A stretch of DNA of 64,000 nt from RH-chloro-G1 sp003670575 (GCA_947499615.1 CANMOP010000005.1:1-64000); one strand, 5' to 3'; counted from the first letter of the stretch, positions 8,080 to 16,913 are shown. Notes: generated by a model from the sequence alone, not told the origin. Made by a program: numbers and translations.

Positions 8080-9167
8080 GCGCGGGTCCAGCGCGTGGCG
8101 AGCTTCGCGGTGGCGGGGAGGCTCTCGCGTTCCATCTCGTCCATCGCGGCGAGGTGAGGTTCGAACGGGCCGTGCATGCGCATGTACTCCATCATTCGAT
8201 TCGCCTCCGCGCGCGCTCGGTCGTATGCGGGATCCTCGAAGAGGTCGCGGGCAAGTCCAAGGCGACCCTCGTGCAGTTGGAAGCCCAGTGCCACCACGCG
8301 TGCCGGCCCATCGAAGCGCGAGGGGTGCGCCTGCGCCTCGGCGACTGGCATCCACGGCCCGTAGTGAGAGTCTCGCATGCCGCCGAGCACCAGCCACGGC
8401 GTGCCGAATGGTTCCAGTGCCTCACCGACGGCCGGGAAGTTCCCCTGGCAGCGCACGATCGCGGCCGGGTCATCCTCGCCGAGGTAGCGGCCGGTCAGTT
8501 GGCTGCCGTCGCCGATGGAGCAGACCGCGGCGACCTCATTGGTGCGACGGGAGATGACGCGCTTCACCGCGAAGCGGCCGGGCGAGCCGATGAGGCCCAG
8601 CAGTCCATAGGCCTCGTCTGGTGTGGTCAGCACGATCTTGCGCTGTTCTTTCCGGTCGTGCACCTCGAAGGAGAAGCCGTCGTGCAGCGGCTCCGACATG
8701 ATCAGGCCGGGCGTGTTGAACGGGTCAGCGAACATGCGATAGAGCGGGAGGTTGAACGCGCCGACCGCCGTCTTGTCGCTGAGGAACACCAGCACGGGTT
8801 CCGAGGGCCGCTCCTCCAGCGTGAGCTCCGCAGAGCCGGGCCCTGCACCGCGCACGCTGCCGGTGAATGCGTCCGCGACGAGGTCCTGCCCTGCGCCGTG
8901 CAGCCCGAGCCGCTTCGCGATCACCGCGCCGGACTCGAACGTCTCCCACGCCAGGCGGTGTACGGCCTCGTCGTTCTCGCCGCGCTCGTGGGAGATGATC
9001 AGGAAGAGGTCGTCGCCACAGGTGTGCGCCTGCGCATCGATGACCAGCCCGTCGCTCACCGCTCGCGCGAGCGCCGCTTGCGTGTGCGCCAGCAACTCCG
9101 GGTGCACGGCGGTGTGGCCCACCCAGCCGCCAATGTCGGCCTTGATCACGCTCAGTGTCTGGGACAT
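8076..9167 (-). CDS. Fructose-1,6-bisphosphate aldolase/phosphatase, copy 1
   Basis: Family members (archaeal-type, class V FBPase) join triose phosphates and dephosphorylate the resulting FBP in gluconeogenesis. This 363-residue copy shows the metal-binding blocks KADIGG (9-14), HTCGDD (48-53) and GAGQDLVADAFTG (91-103), and the lid segment at 197-205. By eye the lid lysine that forms the Schiff base in characterised enzymes is kept (Lys202), while the tyrosine three residues earlier is Phe199. It leads the rdgB-moaA-moaC set and ends in an ATGA overlap with rdgB. It has a second, longer paralogue directly upstream. Phosphatase activity is likely; aldolase activity is uncertain. Confidence 0.9.
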   Translation of the reverse strand: MSQTLSVIKADIGGWVGHTAVHPELLAHTQAALARAVSDGLVIDAQAHTCGDDLFLIISHERGENDEAVHRLAWETFESGAVIAKRLGLHGAGQDLVADAFTGSVRGAGPGSAELTLEERPSEPVLVFLSDKTAVGAFNLPLYRMFADPFNTPGLIMSEPLHDGFSFEVHDRKEQRKIVLTTPDEAYGLLGLIGSPGRFAVKRVISRRTNEVAAVCSIGDGSQLTGRYLGEDDPAAIVRCQGNFPAVGEALEPFGTPWLVLGGMRDSHYGPWMPVAEAQAHPSRFDGPARVVALGFQLHEGRLGLARDLFEDPAYDRARAEANRMMEYMRMHGPFEPHLAAMDEMERESLPATAKLATRWTRA

Positions 9168-9259
9168 GGCGGGGTTCCCCCTCGTGTGTCGCGGTATTCG
9201 GCGGGGATCGCACCGCCGAGTCCGGTCGCACCTACGTAGTCGATCCGGTCTGAGAAAGC

Positions 9260-9293
9260 AGACGGGCGCCGATCGTACGATCGGCGCCCGTCT
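9260..9293 (-). terminator. Perfect 34-bp palindrome between the two FBP genes
   Basis: Sixteen-base arms (beginning AGACGGGCGCCGATCG) flank a central TA, all self-complementary. On the minus strand the hairpin is followed by GCTTTC, so it can end the transcript of FBP copy 2 before copy 1. Confidence 0.7.
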
Positions 9294-9323
9294 CGCGTCA
9301 GCCTATGAAACCGCCCACAGCGG

Positions 9324-10727
9324 CTAGCGGCCGAAGCTGTTGATCTCGCCTGCCGGCACCTCGATGAAGCGCGGCTGCAGCTCGGCAATGCCCTCGCGGT
9401 AGCCGGGCTGGTACTCCAGCTCGTTCACCGGCAGTGTCGCCGGCTCGGTCGCGCCGTGGTCGCGGAACGCGATGTTCAGCTGGTCCACGTTGTGGCGCAC
9501 CGTGTCCCACGCCGTGCCCTCGGCCATGTGGTCCGTGAGCGCGCCAATGCGGCCGGAGTGGATGTTGATGCTCAGCAGCATGGTGGTGAGGATCGGGCCG
9601 CTCCACATGCTGGTCGGCGAGTTGAGCGCCTGCGGGCGGATGTACATGCGGTGGCTGCCGCGGCAGTCGCCGGCGACCATCTTCGGTCGCATGTACACGG
9701 ACGAGATCTCACCGGGAGCGGGCCAGTCGCCCTGGCAAAGCGCCAGCACCACCGGGTCGTCCTTGCCGGAGTAAGTACCGCTGATGTTGTGCAGCCGCTC
9801 CGCGCTGAGCGTGAAGCCGATGATCCCGCCCTTGGTGCGGATCTGCGCCACCACGTAGCGGTTCTGGTCCAGCAGCAGGCGCTGCAGGTCAATCGGGTTG
9901 CTCACCACGATGACGCGCTCTTTGCCCTGCGCCTCCTGCATGTACGCGTCCACCTCGGCCTGGGTGCGCAGTCCGCGCTCCCACGCCTGTGCGCGCGTGT
10001 CGAGGTCGGCGACGACGAACTCGTAGCCCTGCTTCATCGCGGAGGCCGCGATCAGCAGGCCGGTGTTGTAGTTCGGGTCGAAGTACGCGCGGCACAGCCA
10101 GTTGCCCAGCGCCGCCGGGTCGGTCTTGTCGGCGCAGGTGACCAGCACGGTCTGCGAGGCACGCTTCGGGTCCTCGCGCACCGGCAGCGGCAAGGTCACC
10201 GAGGCGACACCACTGCCGTGCACGTTGCCGGTGAAGGCATCGGTCAGCAGGTCCTGGCCGGGGCCGTACAGACCCAGGTCGAAGGCCTTCGGCGTCCCGC
10301 CGAAGCGCAGCGCGTTGTCCATCAATTGGTGTGTCGTGGACTGCGGTACATCCGCGTCCTGCACGATGGTGATGCAGACGTCGTCACCGGTGTGCGTGAC
10401 CACCATGCTGCGGAAGATGCGCTGGCCGTTGGAGGCCTGGCGGTTGTTCAGCAGCATGTACTTGGCGACGATCGCCTTGACCTCCGGGTCGACCTCGACG
10501 TGACCGCCGATGCCGCCGATGTCGGCCTTCGTCGCTACTACCTGCAGCGGTGTGGTGGGCGTGTCCTGCAGCCCCTTCAGGCTGAAGATGTTCGGAAGGT
10601 GCGCCAGCGGGTTCTCACCCGTGGTCATCGGCAAGCCTTCGAGGCGGTTCTGGCTCTGCGTATACAACGCCAGATAGCCAGCCTCGCCGCCCTCGACCTC
10701 TGCATACAGCGTCTGCTGTGACGTCAT
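9324..10727 (-). CDS. Fructose-1,6-bisphosphate aldolase/phosphatase, copy 2 (extended paralogue)
   Basis: This 467-residue paralogue of the preceding gene is about 100 residues longer than the usual 360-380. About 66 extra residues precede the KADIGG motif, and there is an insertion of about 25 residues before the lid. Metal-binding blocks are present: KADIGG (67-72), HTGDD (112-116) and GPGQDLLTDAFTG (155-167). In the lid the tyrosine is kept (Tyr291), but the position of the Schiff-base lysine is Ala294 (RYVVAQI), the reverse of copy 1. The start at 10727 follows a GGGGGAAC ribosome-binding site. It is probably a monocistronic unit ended by the palindrome at 9260-9293. FBPase activity is plausible; aldolase activity is doubtful. 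Confidence 0.88.
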   Translation of the reverse strand: MTSQQTLYAEVEGGEAGYLALYTQSQNRLEGLPMTTGENPLAHLPNIFSLKGLQDTPTTPLQVVATKADIGGIGGHVEVDPEVKAIVAKYMLLNNRQASNGQRIFRSMVVTHTGDDVCITIVQDADVPQSTTHQLMDNALRFGGTPKAFDLGLYGPGQDLLTDAFTGNVHGSGVASVTLPLPVREDPKRASQTVLVTCADKTDPAALGNWLCRAYFDPNYNTGLLIAASAMKQGYEFVVADLDTRAQAWERGLRTQAEVDAYMQEAQGKERVIVVSNPIDLQRLLLDQNRYVVAQIRTKGGIIGFTLSAERLHNISGTYSGKDDPVVLALCQGDWPAPGEISSVYMRPKMVAGDCRGSHRMYIRPQALNSPTSMWSGPILTTMLLSINIHSGRIGALTDHMAEGTAWDTVRHNVDQLNIAFRDHGATEPATLPVNELEYQPGYREGIAELQPRFIEVPAGEINSFGR

Positions 10728-10932
10728 GAACGTTCCCCCGCTCTTGCTTTGCACCGTGGCGGCCGAGGCGCGTCTGGTCCCGGCCGTTGCTGGCCGCCAC
10801 GCTTCGTCCCGCTTATTTGATAGCGTACCTGAACAGTATTGTCAAAACCGTAGCACCTATCCTGCCTGTCGCAGCGCGCCCGCGCCAGTCCCGCCGCGTC
10901 AGCACGCGGTGTCGAGGCTGCCCGCCGCCTCC

Positions 10933-12156
10933 TCAGGTGACCTCCGAGGCACCTCGATGCGCCCGCCACCAGAGCAGCAGCAGCACCGGCATCACCAGCG
11001 CGCAGTACGCGCCCGCGAACCCGAATGCCCAGGCGAGCCCCGGTCCATCCGTCAGGAAACCCAGCGCAGGCTCGATGAAGGCGGCTTGCACGGCGAACAG
11101 CAGCGGCGCGATCGACAGCACGGCGGCTCGGCGGTCGCTGGGCACGCGCTCGTTCAGATGCGCGCCCAGCACCGGCTCGGTCAGCCCGCCCGCGATCGCG
11201 GGGAGCAGGAACAGCACGAACGCGGTGCTCGATGGCCACACTGCCAGCCCGAGGTATGAGCCGGTGATCGCGACGCATGCGCCCGCGATGATGAGGCCGG
11301 TGCTGCTGCGTCGCTGCACCCACGCCGCTGCCAGCGCGGCAAGCAATGCGGCTACTCGCAGCGGCGTCTGGACCGCGCCAAACCAGTCGGTCGGCACCGC
11401 GTGGGCGAGCAGGAACGGCTGCACCAGCACGATCGGCCCGAAGGTGCCGACCGCCAGCGCGCCCATGATGAGCGCGGTGTAGCGCACCTCGGGGTGCTGC
11501 CAGACGTAGCCGACGCCGTCGCGCAGCAACGTCGCGTACGCGCGCGCCGCTTGCTCGCGTGGCGGCTCGCGCATGGCGAGCGCACAGCACGCGCCGAGCA
11601 GCGGCAGCAGCGCCGAGAGTTGCACGGTCGCCGCCAGTCCGATGCGCGCCGCCAGCAACCCACCGAGCGGGAGCGCCACCAGTGCCGCCGCCGCGCGGAT
11701 CGCGGTACCTCGACCGGCGAGGCGCGCGTACTCGTGCTGTCGGCCGGCCGCACGCAGGCTGTCGTACAGCAGCGCGCTGTCGGCGCCGCTGCGCAGCGAC
11801 ATCGCGACCGCCCACAGCAGGTAGTCCGCGAACAGTTCGAGGTAGTTCGTCGTGATGCCGAAGCCGGCGATCGTCGCGCCGTAGAGCAGCCCCGCGCCGA
11901 TGAGCACTCGACGCCGCCCGATGCGGTCCGCCAGCGCGCCCAGCGGCACCTGCAACGCCGCGACCGCCAGCCAGAACGGCAGGTCCATCGCCAGGATCCA
12001 GCGCAGCTCCAGGCCGCGCGCCTCGATCAGGTACTTGATCCAGATGCCGATCCAGAGCTGGAAGTCCCAGCACGCGAGGTAGGCGAAATACAGCCAGACG
12101 TTGCGCTGTGCGGCCGGTCGGAACGCCTCGTGTGCCTGTGCCTCGGTGCTGGTCAT
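10933..12156 (-). CDS. MFS transporter
   Basis: This 407-residue protein has about twelve hydrophobic helices. The major-facilitator loop signature between helices 2 and 3 is present (GALADRIGRRRVL), and a weaker repeat is present in the second half. The start at 12156 lies 12 bases after the stop of the DUF1122-like gene, so the pair is likely cotranscribed. Substrate cannot be predicted; drug or metabolite efflux is the commonest role of this branch. The 205 bases between this gene and FBP copy 2 hold no recognisable gene. Confidence 0.85.
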   Translation of the reverse strand: MTSTEAQAHEAFRPAAQRNVWLYFAYLACWDFQLWIGIWIKYLIEARGLELRWILAMDLPFWLAVAALQVPLGALADRIGRRRVLIGAGLLYGATIAGFGITTNYLELFADYLLWAVAMSLRSGADSALLYDSLRAAGRQHEYARLAGRGTAIRAAAALVALPLGGLLAARIGLAATVQLSALLPLLGACCALAMREPPREQAARAYATLLRDGVGYVWQHPEVRYTALIMGALAVGTFGPIVLVQPFLLAHAVPTDWFGAVQTPLRVAALLAALAAAWVQRRSSTGLIIAGACVAITGSYLGLAVWPSSTAFVLFLLPAIAGGLTEPVLGAHLNERVPSDRRAAVLSIAPLLFAVQAAFIEPALGFLTDGPGLAWAFGFAGAYCALVMPVLLLLWWRAHRGASEVT

Positions 12157-12168
12157 GGGGCGCCGCCG

Positions 12169-12885
12169 CTACTCGAAGCGCGTGGACAGCGCCTCGATTG
12201 CCGCGTCCGCGATCGGCCGGGTCTGCGCCTGCAAGCCCCAATCGAGGTCCGCCGAGCGCGCCATGAACGCGCGCAGCTCCACCAGCATCTCCAGCCCGCG
12301 CCGCTGCCGCTGCGCATCGTCGATGGCGCGAAAGCCCTGCAACTTGCGGCCACCCTCGCGGCCGCCCTCGGGCGTGTACCAGTCGCGGAAGGCGTCGCCG
12401 CACCCCGCCGAGTAGAGCAGCGCGCCCAGCGGCGTCGCCAGCGGCGGGACGTGCGCGGCCAGCGCCTGCGCGGTGACCGAGCGCGAGTCCGATTCGTACT
12501 CCGCCATCAGGTGGCCGCCCGCCGGCACCGCCGCGCCGAACTGCGCGAACAGTCGACGTTCCACGCCCGCAGGCACCTCGACGGCCTGGCCGTCCTCCAG
12601 CAGCAGTTGGTCGCGATACGCGATGAGCTCCACCCAGTGCTGCGCCGGGAACCGCCCCGCCCCCGCCAGCCCGAACACCACCGGCTCCACGGTGCGACCG
12701 AGCTCGCTCAGCAGGTAGCAGCGGAAGTACTGCGCGCCCGTCGCGCTGCGCGGCCCGAGCCAGACCTCCAGCCGCACGTCGTTCCCTACCTCCGCCCCGT
12801 CCCACGTGGAGGGGATGGCGTCAGGCGTCTCGGCGGCGGGCCGCCAGAGCCCGGAGGCGCGTGTGGTGTCGGTGAGGTTGGTCAT
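12169..12885 (-). CDS. DUF1122-like conserved hypothetical protein
   Basis: This is a 238-residue soluble protein without membrane segments. A central block, with VPPLATPLGALL followed by DWYTPEGGREGG and KLQGF, resembles my recollection of the DUF1122 family known mainly from archaea. That assignment is tentative and no function is established. The Met at 12885 is chosen over one at 12996 because a -10-like TACCGT lies seven bases before it, compatible with a leaderless transcript. An MFS transporter gene follows 12 bases downstream. Confidence 0.7.
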   Translation of the reverse strand: MTNLTDTTRASGLWRPAAETPDAIPSTWDGAEVGNDVRLEVWLGPRSATGAQYFRCYLLSELGRTVEPVVFGLAGAGRFPAQHWVELIAYRDQLLLEDGQAVEVPAGVERRLFAQFGAAVPAGGHLMAEYESDSRSVTAQALAAHVPPLATPLGALLYSAGCGDAFRDWYTPEGGREGGRKLQGFRAIDDAQRQRRGLEMLVELRAFMARSADLDWGLQAQTRPIADAAIEALSTRFE

Positions 12886-12892
12886 GCGCGAT

Positions 12893-12898
12893 ACGGTA
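12893..12898 (-). promoter_or_regulatory. -10-like box, leaderless-type spacing, before the DUF1122-like gene
   Basis: TACCGT lies seven bases before the ATG at 12885, matching the TANNNT-N6/7-start arrangement of leaderless genes. No ribosome-binding site is visible. Confidence 0.4.
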
Positions 12899-13275
12899 AC
12901 AAACGGAGGCACCTGGTTGTGCACGCGGCTTTCGGTGGAACTGTCGTTGCCGGAAGTGCGAGATGCCCCTTCGCTATGCGTCCCCGTGCGCGCCAAGGTA
13001 TGGGCCGAAGGCCATCAGCGCCGTTGGGCCGCTCTTGACAGCCTTCACGCATCTCGCCAGTCTGCTTCTATGCAGTTTGTATGCAGTTTGTATGCAGTCG
13101 GCACGGTTGGCTTGATTGATAGTGTCAACATGGCGTTTGGCTGCCCGATCCCTGTTTGAGGATACAGTCGCATCGGTGGTCGAGATCGCCGACTAGCCTA
13201 AGAACGTGGTCGGGCAGCATACAAAGCCTCCTATATGGTGATGTCGACGTCTTGTCGTTGTGAGGGATAACTCCG
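12899..13275. other. Gene-free stretch upstream of the toxin-antitoxin pair
   Basis: About 380 bases without a convincing gene. Base composition drops towards A+T from about 13060. A TTGACA hexamer lies at 13035-13040, followed by three direct 11-bp repeats at 13069-13101. The promoter and operator of the Panacea gene should be here. Confidence 0.5.
13069..13101. repeat. Three tandem 11-bp repeats, possible operator
   Basis: TATGCAGTTTG occurs twice exactly (13069-13079, 13080-13090) and once with its last bases changed (13091-13101). The array lies about 175 bases upstream of the antitoxin-like gene. The pitch of one helical turn suits side-by-side binding of a repressor, such as an autoregulating toxin-antitoxin complex, but this is inference. 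Confidence 0.6.
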
Positions 13276-13836
13276 GTGCAGTTCGTATTTGATGAGCGCA
13301 AGGCCGCACAGGCTGCCGCGAAGTTGCTTCAGCTCCGCGGTGGCACCATGCCGTACATCAAGCTCATGAATCTGCTTTATCTTGCTAACCGGCAGTCGCT
13401 ACTCGAGATCGGTTATCCGATAACGGGGGATCGATTGGTCTCGCTCGACCGCGGACCGATTCTGAGCAAGGTGCTCGACTTCATCACGTGGGGCGATTTC
13501 GATGCCAATTCGGCCTGGCCCGAGTACGTCTCGCCGAAGAACGGCTACGACGTAAGTCTCAATGCCGAGATCGAGCGGGACTTTGATCACCTGTCGGAGT
13601 ATGAGATCGGAGTCCTGACCGAGGTGGATGCGCGGTTCGGGCATCTCGAGTGGCGGGTATTGGTAAAGTTCACGCACGAATTGCCCGAGTGGATCGATCC
13701 GCACGGCTCGTCCATCGACATTGACGTTCGAACCATTCTGGAGAGTGCCGGAAAGTCGGCAGCCGAAGTTGAGGAAGTGGCTTCCCAGGTTGAATCGATC
13801 TGGACCTTCAAGAGCGCGTACGCCGCTGTCTCGTGA
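13276..13836 (+). CDS. Panacea-domain protein, probable antitoxin (SocA/GepA-like)
   Basis: This 186-residue protein starts at GTG with GAGGG upstream. The pattern of the Panacea (SocA-like, formerly DUF4065) domain is clear: a start with FDERKAAQAAAKLL, then the IKLMNLLYLANRQSLLEIGYPITGD segment, and SLDRGPILSKVLDFI. Panacea proteins neutralise diverse small toxins encoded next to them, by direct binding. The gene ends in a GTGA overlap with the next frame, typical of a coupled toxin-antitoxin operon. Codon use and base composition are less GC-biased than the neighbours, suggesting horizontal acquisition. Confidence 0.8.
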   Translation: MQFVFDERKAAQAAAKLLQLRGGTMPYIKLMNLLYLANRQSLLEIGYPITGDRLVSLDRGPILSKVLDFITWGDFDANSAWPEYVSPKNGYDVSLNAEIERDFDHLSEYEIGVLTEVDARFGHLEWRVLVKFTHELPEWIDPHGSSIDIDVRTILESAGKSAAEVEEVASQVESIWTFKSAYAAVS

Positions 13837-14252
13837 ATCCGGGCGAAACCATCTGGTGGGATCACTTGTACGTCGCGCTCACCGTTCCGAATGCTGACGG
13901 TAGTATTTTGCTGGCCAACTTCACGACGCATGGCACGAAGGGAAGTTGCGGCTCTCAATGCCTGGTGGTGACGCCACCCGAATTCGTCGGCCTCAGCCGT
14001 GATTCCTGCATATTCGTTCGGCTCACATCAAATCCGTATGCCCCACTTGTGGGAGCGCCTCGTGCCGAGCCTGTTTCCAATGCGGTATTGCGAAGCATTC
14101 AAGACTGGGTGCTTGGCCGAAGTACTTCTCACGGACCGAGAAGTCAGCGGTTCAAGCATCGCTCTAGATTCGAATGCCCAAACCGCGACTGGCGGGCCTC
14201 CCCAACCCCCCCTCCGTCGCCACCATCGCGCGCCGTCGCCTACACTCCCCGC
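13833..14252 (+). CDS. Putative Panacea-associated toxin, no stop codon before folC
   Basis: The GTG at 13833 overlaps the antitoxin stop (GTGA). The first about 110 residues look like a real small protein: GETIWWDHLYVALTVPN, an ANFTTHG strand, and SRDSCIFVRL, ending in a helix with RSIQDWVLGRSTSHG. The arrangement resembles small PemK-like or unnamed toxins found beside Panacea antitoxins. The frame has no stop and continues through 30 Pro/Arg-rich residues into the folC ATG in the same frame. Either the native stop has been lost (an out-of-frame TAG sits near 14163) or a 594-residue fusion is made. Assignment as toxin rests mainly on context. Confidence 0.5.
14241..14246 (+). promoter_or_regulatory. 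-10-like box, leaderless-type spacing, before folC
   Basis: TACACT lies exactly six bases before the folC ATG and no ribosome-binding site is present. The same TACACT-N6-start occurs before tsaD. Confidence 0.45.
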
Positions 14253-15617
14253 ATGACCACCGAGGCTGCGGCCGAGCTCCCGGCGATGCGCGCATACGTC
14301 GAGGCGGTGCGCCGTCTGCTCGACCACGGCGGGTACGAGCGCACCGGCAACCCGGACGACGCGCGGCGCTTCCGCATCTCGCACGTCACGGAACTGCTGG
14401 AGCACCTCGGCCACCCGGAGGCGCGGCGCACCGTGCACGTCGCCGGGTCGAAGGGCAAAGGCTCGGTCGCCGTGCTCACCGAGGCGATCCTGCGCGCGGC
14501 GGGGGCGCACACCCTCCTGCTCACCTCGCCCGACATGCACCAGGCCCGTGAGCGCATCGCCATCGACGGCGCGCCCTTGGCGTACGACCGCTTCGCCGCG
14601 CTCACCGAGCGGCTGCTCGGCCTCGATGGCGTCGCCGGCTTCTCCTACTTCGAGGCGCTGACGCTGCTGGGCTGGATGGCCGGCGCGGACGCCGGCTGCG
14701 ACTGGCAGGTGGTGGAGGTCGGCCTCGGCGGGCGGCTGGACACCACGAACGCGATGCCCGGCAAAGACGTCGCGGTGATCACCCCGATCGACCTCGAACA
14801 CACCGAAATCCTCGGCGACACGATCGCGGCGATCGCCGCGGAGAAGGCCGGCATCCTGATCGGCCCGTGCGACCTCGTCACCTCGCCGATGCGCGAGTCG
14901 GCGCTCGACGTGATTCGCGCCCGCGCGGCGGAGGTCGGCGCCACCCACCACCACGTCCCGGACGAGTGCGCCATCCGCGTCACGAAGCAGGACCTGGATG
15001 GCACCACGCTCGACCTGCGCACCCCGCTCCGCACCTATCGCGGCCTGACGCTGGCGCTGCTCGGCCCGCACCAGGTGGAGAACGCCGCCGCCGCCGTGCT
15101 GGCCGCCGAGTACGCCTGGGCCGCCGCCGGGCACGAGCTGCCGGAGCAAGCCGTGCGCACCGGACTGGCCAGTGCGCGCTGGCCCGGCCGCTTCGAGGTG
15201 GTGCGCCGCCAGCCGCTGGTGATCCTCGATGGGCTGCACACGCCGCTGGCGGCCCGCCGCTTCCGCGAGGCGGTGCGCGTGCTGGCGCTGCCTCGCCCGC
15301 GCGTCATCGTCGCCGGGCTGCTCGCCGACAAGGACGCGGACGCCATCGCCGCCGCGCTGGTCGAGGAGGGCGACGAGGTGATCGTCGCCACGCCTGCCTC
15401 CACCCGTGCCGCCGACCCCGCCGCCACGCGTCGCGCCTTCCAGGCGGCCGGTGCGAACGCGCAGCAGGCGGCGAGCGTGGAGGCCGCGCTGCAGCTGGCG
15501 ATCGACCAGGTGGGGCCTCGGGGGGCCGTGCTGGTGGTGGGCAGCATCTACACCGTCGCCGAGGCTCGGGAGCTGCTGCTGGGGGTCACGGGCGACCGGG
15601 CGTTCGGACTGCGTTAG
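14253..15617 (+). CDS. folC: Bifunctional folylpolyglutamate synthase/dihydrofolate synthase
   Basis: FolC adds glutamate to dihydropteroate or to folates using ATP, in the cytoplasm. The 454-residue Mur-ligase-type protein shows the P-loop GSKGKGS (65-71), the SYFEALT helix, EVGLGGRLDTTN, the DLEHTEILGDTI segment and a C-terminal Rossmann domain with VIVAGLLADKDAD. The Met at 14253 is the natural family start. The same frame is also open upstream into the putative toxin gene. A leaderless promoter box sits six bases before the ATG. The fabF gene follows after 36 bases. Confidence 0.95.
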   Translation: MTTEAAAELPAMRAYVEAVRRLLDHGGYERTGNPDDARRFRISHVTELLEHLGHPEARRTVHVAGSKGKGSVAVLTEAILRAAGAHTLLLTSPDMHQARERIAIDGAPLAYDRFAALTERLLGLDGVAGFSYFEALTLLGWMAGADAGCDWQVVEVGLGGRLDTTNAMPGKDVAVITPIDLEHTEILGDTIAAIAAEKAGILIGPCDLVTSPMRESALDVIRARAAEVGATHHHVPDECAIRVTKQDLDGTTLDLRTPLRTYRGLTLALLGPHQVENAAAAVLAAEYAWAAAGHELPEQAVRTGLASARWPGRFEVVRRQPLVILDGLHTPLAARRFREAVRVLALPRPRVIVAGLLADKDADAIAAALVEEGDEVIVATPASTRAADPAATRRAFQAAGANAQQAASVEAALQLAIDQVGPRGAVLVVGSIYTVAEARELLLGVTGDRAFGLR

Positions 15618-15653
15618 ACTGATTCCAATCGCACGCACAGGACGGTACCGCGC

Positions 15654-16913
15654 ATGAACGGTCGACACACCCCACGGCGGGTGGTGGTCACTGGGATGGG
15701 ATTGCTTTCCCCCCTCGGCAACAGTGTCGACGAGGCGTGGGCGGGCGCTGTCTCCGGAGCCTCCGGGATTCGCCGCATGACCCTCACCGACCCCTCTGGC
15801 TACCCGTGCCAGGTGGCGGGCGAGGTGCGCGACTTTGACCCAACGATGTTCATGGACCGCAAGGATGCGCGCCGCATGGCGAGGTTCTCGCAGTTCGCGG
15901 TCGCTGCCGCGCGTCAGGCCGTGATGCAGGCTGGGCTCGACCTCGAACACATCGACCGCACGCGGGTCGGTGCGATCTGCGGCACCGGTGGCGCGAGCCT
16001 GCCGGAGACCGACCACGCCATGCGCACGATCCTCACTCGAGGTGGCTCGAAGGTGGACCCGCTCTACATCTCGAAGTTCCTGCCGAACATGGCCGCAGGC
16101 AACCTCACCATCCAGCTCGGGCTGCAGGGCTACACGAACACCGTCACCACCGCCTGCGCCGCAGGCACGCAGGCGATCGGCGACGCGATGCAGGTCATCC
16201 GCCGCGGCGACGCCGATGTGATGTTCGCCGGTGGCACCGAGGCCGGCATCAGCGAGCTCGGCCTGGCCGCGTTCTGCGCGATGCGCGCGCTGGCCACCTC
16301 GCACAACGACGACCCGCGTGCCGCCTCGCGCCCCTTCGACCGTGACCGCGACGGCTTCGTACCGTCCGAGGGCGCTGGGCTGCTGGTGCTGGAGGAGTTG
16401 GAGCACGCGCTCGCACGAGGTGCAGAGCCGCTGGCGGAGATCATCGGCTACGGCGTCAGCGCCGACGCGCAGTTCCTCGTGGCGCCCTCGGACGATGGTC
16501 TCGGCGCCGCGCGCGCGATGCACAACGCGCTCCGCGACGCCGACGTGAGTGCCGATGAGATCGATTACATCTCGGCCCACGCCACGGCCACCCAGATCGG
16601 CGATGTGGCCGAGACCCGTGCGATCCACAAGGTCTTCGGCGATCGCGCGTCCAGGGTGCCGGTCAGTGCGTTCAAGTCGCAGGTGGGGCACCTGCTGGGT
16701 GCCGCGGGCGGTGTGGAGACGATCATCGCGTTGCAGGCGATTCGGAACGGCATCGTCCCCCCGACGATCAACCTCCAACACGCCGACCCGCTGTGCGATC
16801 TTGACTACGTTCCGCTGCACGCACGACAGGTGGAGTTGCGTACGGTGATGAAGGACTCGTTCGGCTTCGGTGGCCAGAACGCCGTGCTCATCCTTCGCCG
16901 CTTCGAGGCATAA
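15654..16913 (+). CDS. fabF: 3-oxoacyl-[acyl-carrier-protein] synthase II
   Basis: FabF elongates acyl-ACP with malonyl-ACP by decarboxylative Claisen condensation. The 419-residue protein has the Cys-His-His triad: Cys168 in TTACAAGTQ, a His in ISAHATATQIGD near 306, and a His in SQVGHLLGAAGG near 343. The N-terminal VVVTGMGLLSPLG and C-terminal DSFGFGGQNAVL motifs are typical of KAS II. The usual mid-motif NAHATST reads SAHATAT here. It lies alone, without acpP or fabD neighbours, 36 bases after folC. Confidence 0.95.
   Translation: MNGRHTPRRVVVTGMGLLSPLGNSVDEAWAGAVSGASGIRRMTLTDPSGYPCQVAGEVRDFDPTMFMDRKDARRMARFSQFAVAAARQAVMQAGLDLEHIDRTRVGAICGTGGASLPETDHAMRTILTRGGSKVDPLYISKFLPNMAAGNLTIQLGLQGYTNTVTTACAAGTQAIGDAMQVIRRGDADVMFAGGTEAGISELGLAAFCAMRALATSHNDDPRAASRPFDRDRDGFVPSEGAGLLVLEELEHALARGAEPLAEIIGYGVSADAQFLVAPSDDGLGAARAMHNALRDADVSADEIDYISAHATATQIGDVAETRAIHKVFGDRASRVPVSAFKSQVGHLLGAAGGVETIIALQAIRNGIVPPTINLQHADPLCDLDYVPLHARQVELRTVMKDSFGFGGQNAVLILRRFEA

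Noticed and set aside
10724..12805. A 693-codon minus-strand frame spanning the MFS and DUF1122-like genes.
   Set aside because: It is out of frame with both supported genes and rich in Arg/Gly/Ala with no structure.
14146..14186. A tRNA-like GGTTCAAGC ... ATTCGAATGCCC segment near the toxin end, considered as an attachment-site remnant.
   Set aside because: No acceptor or anticodon arms can be paired around it.
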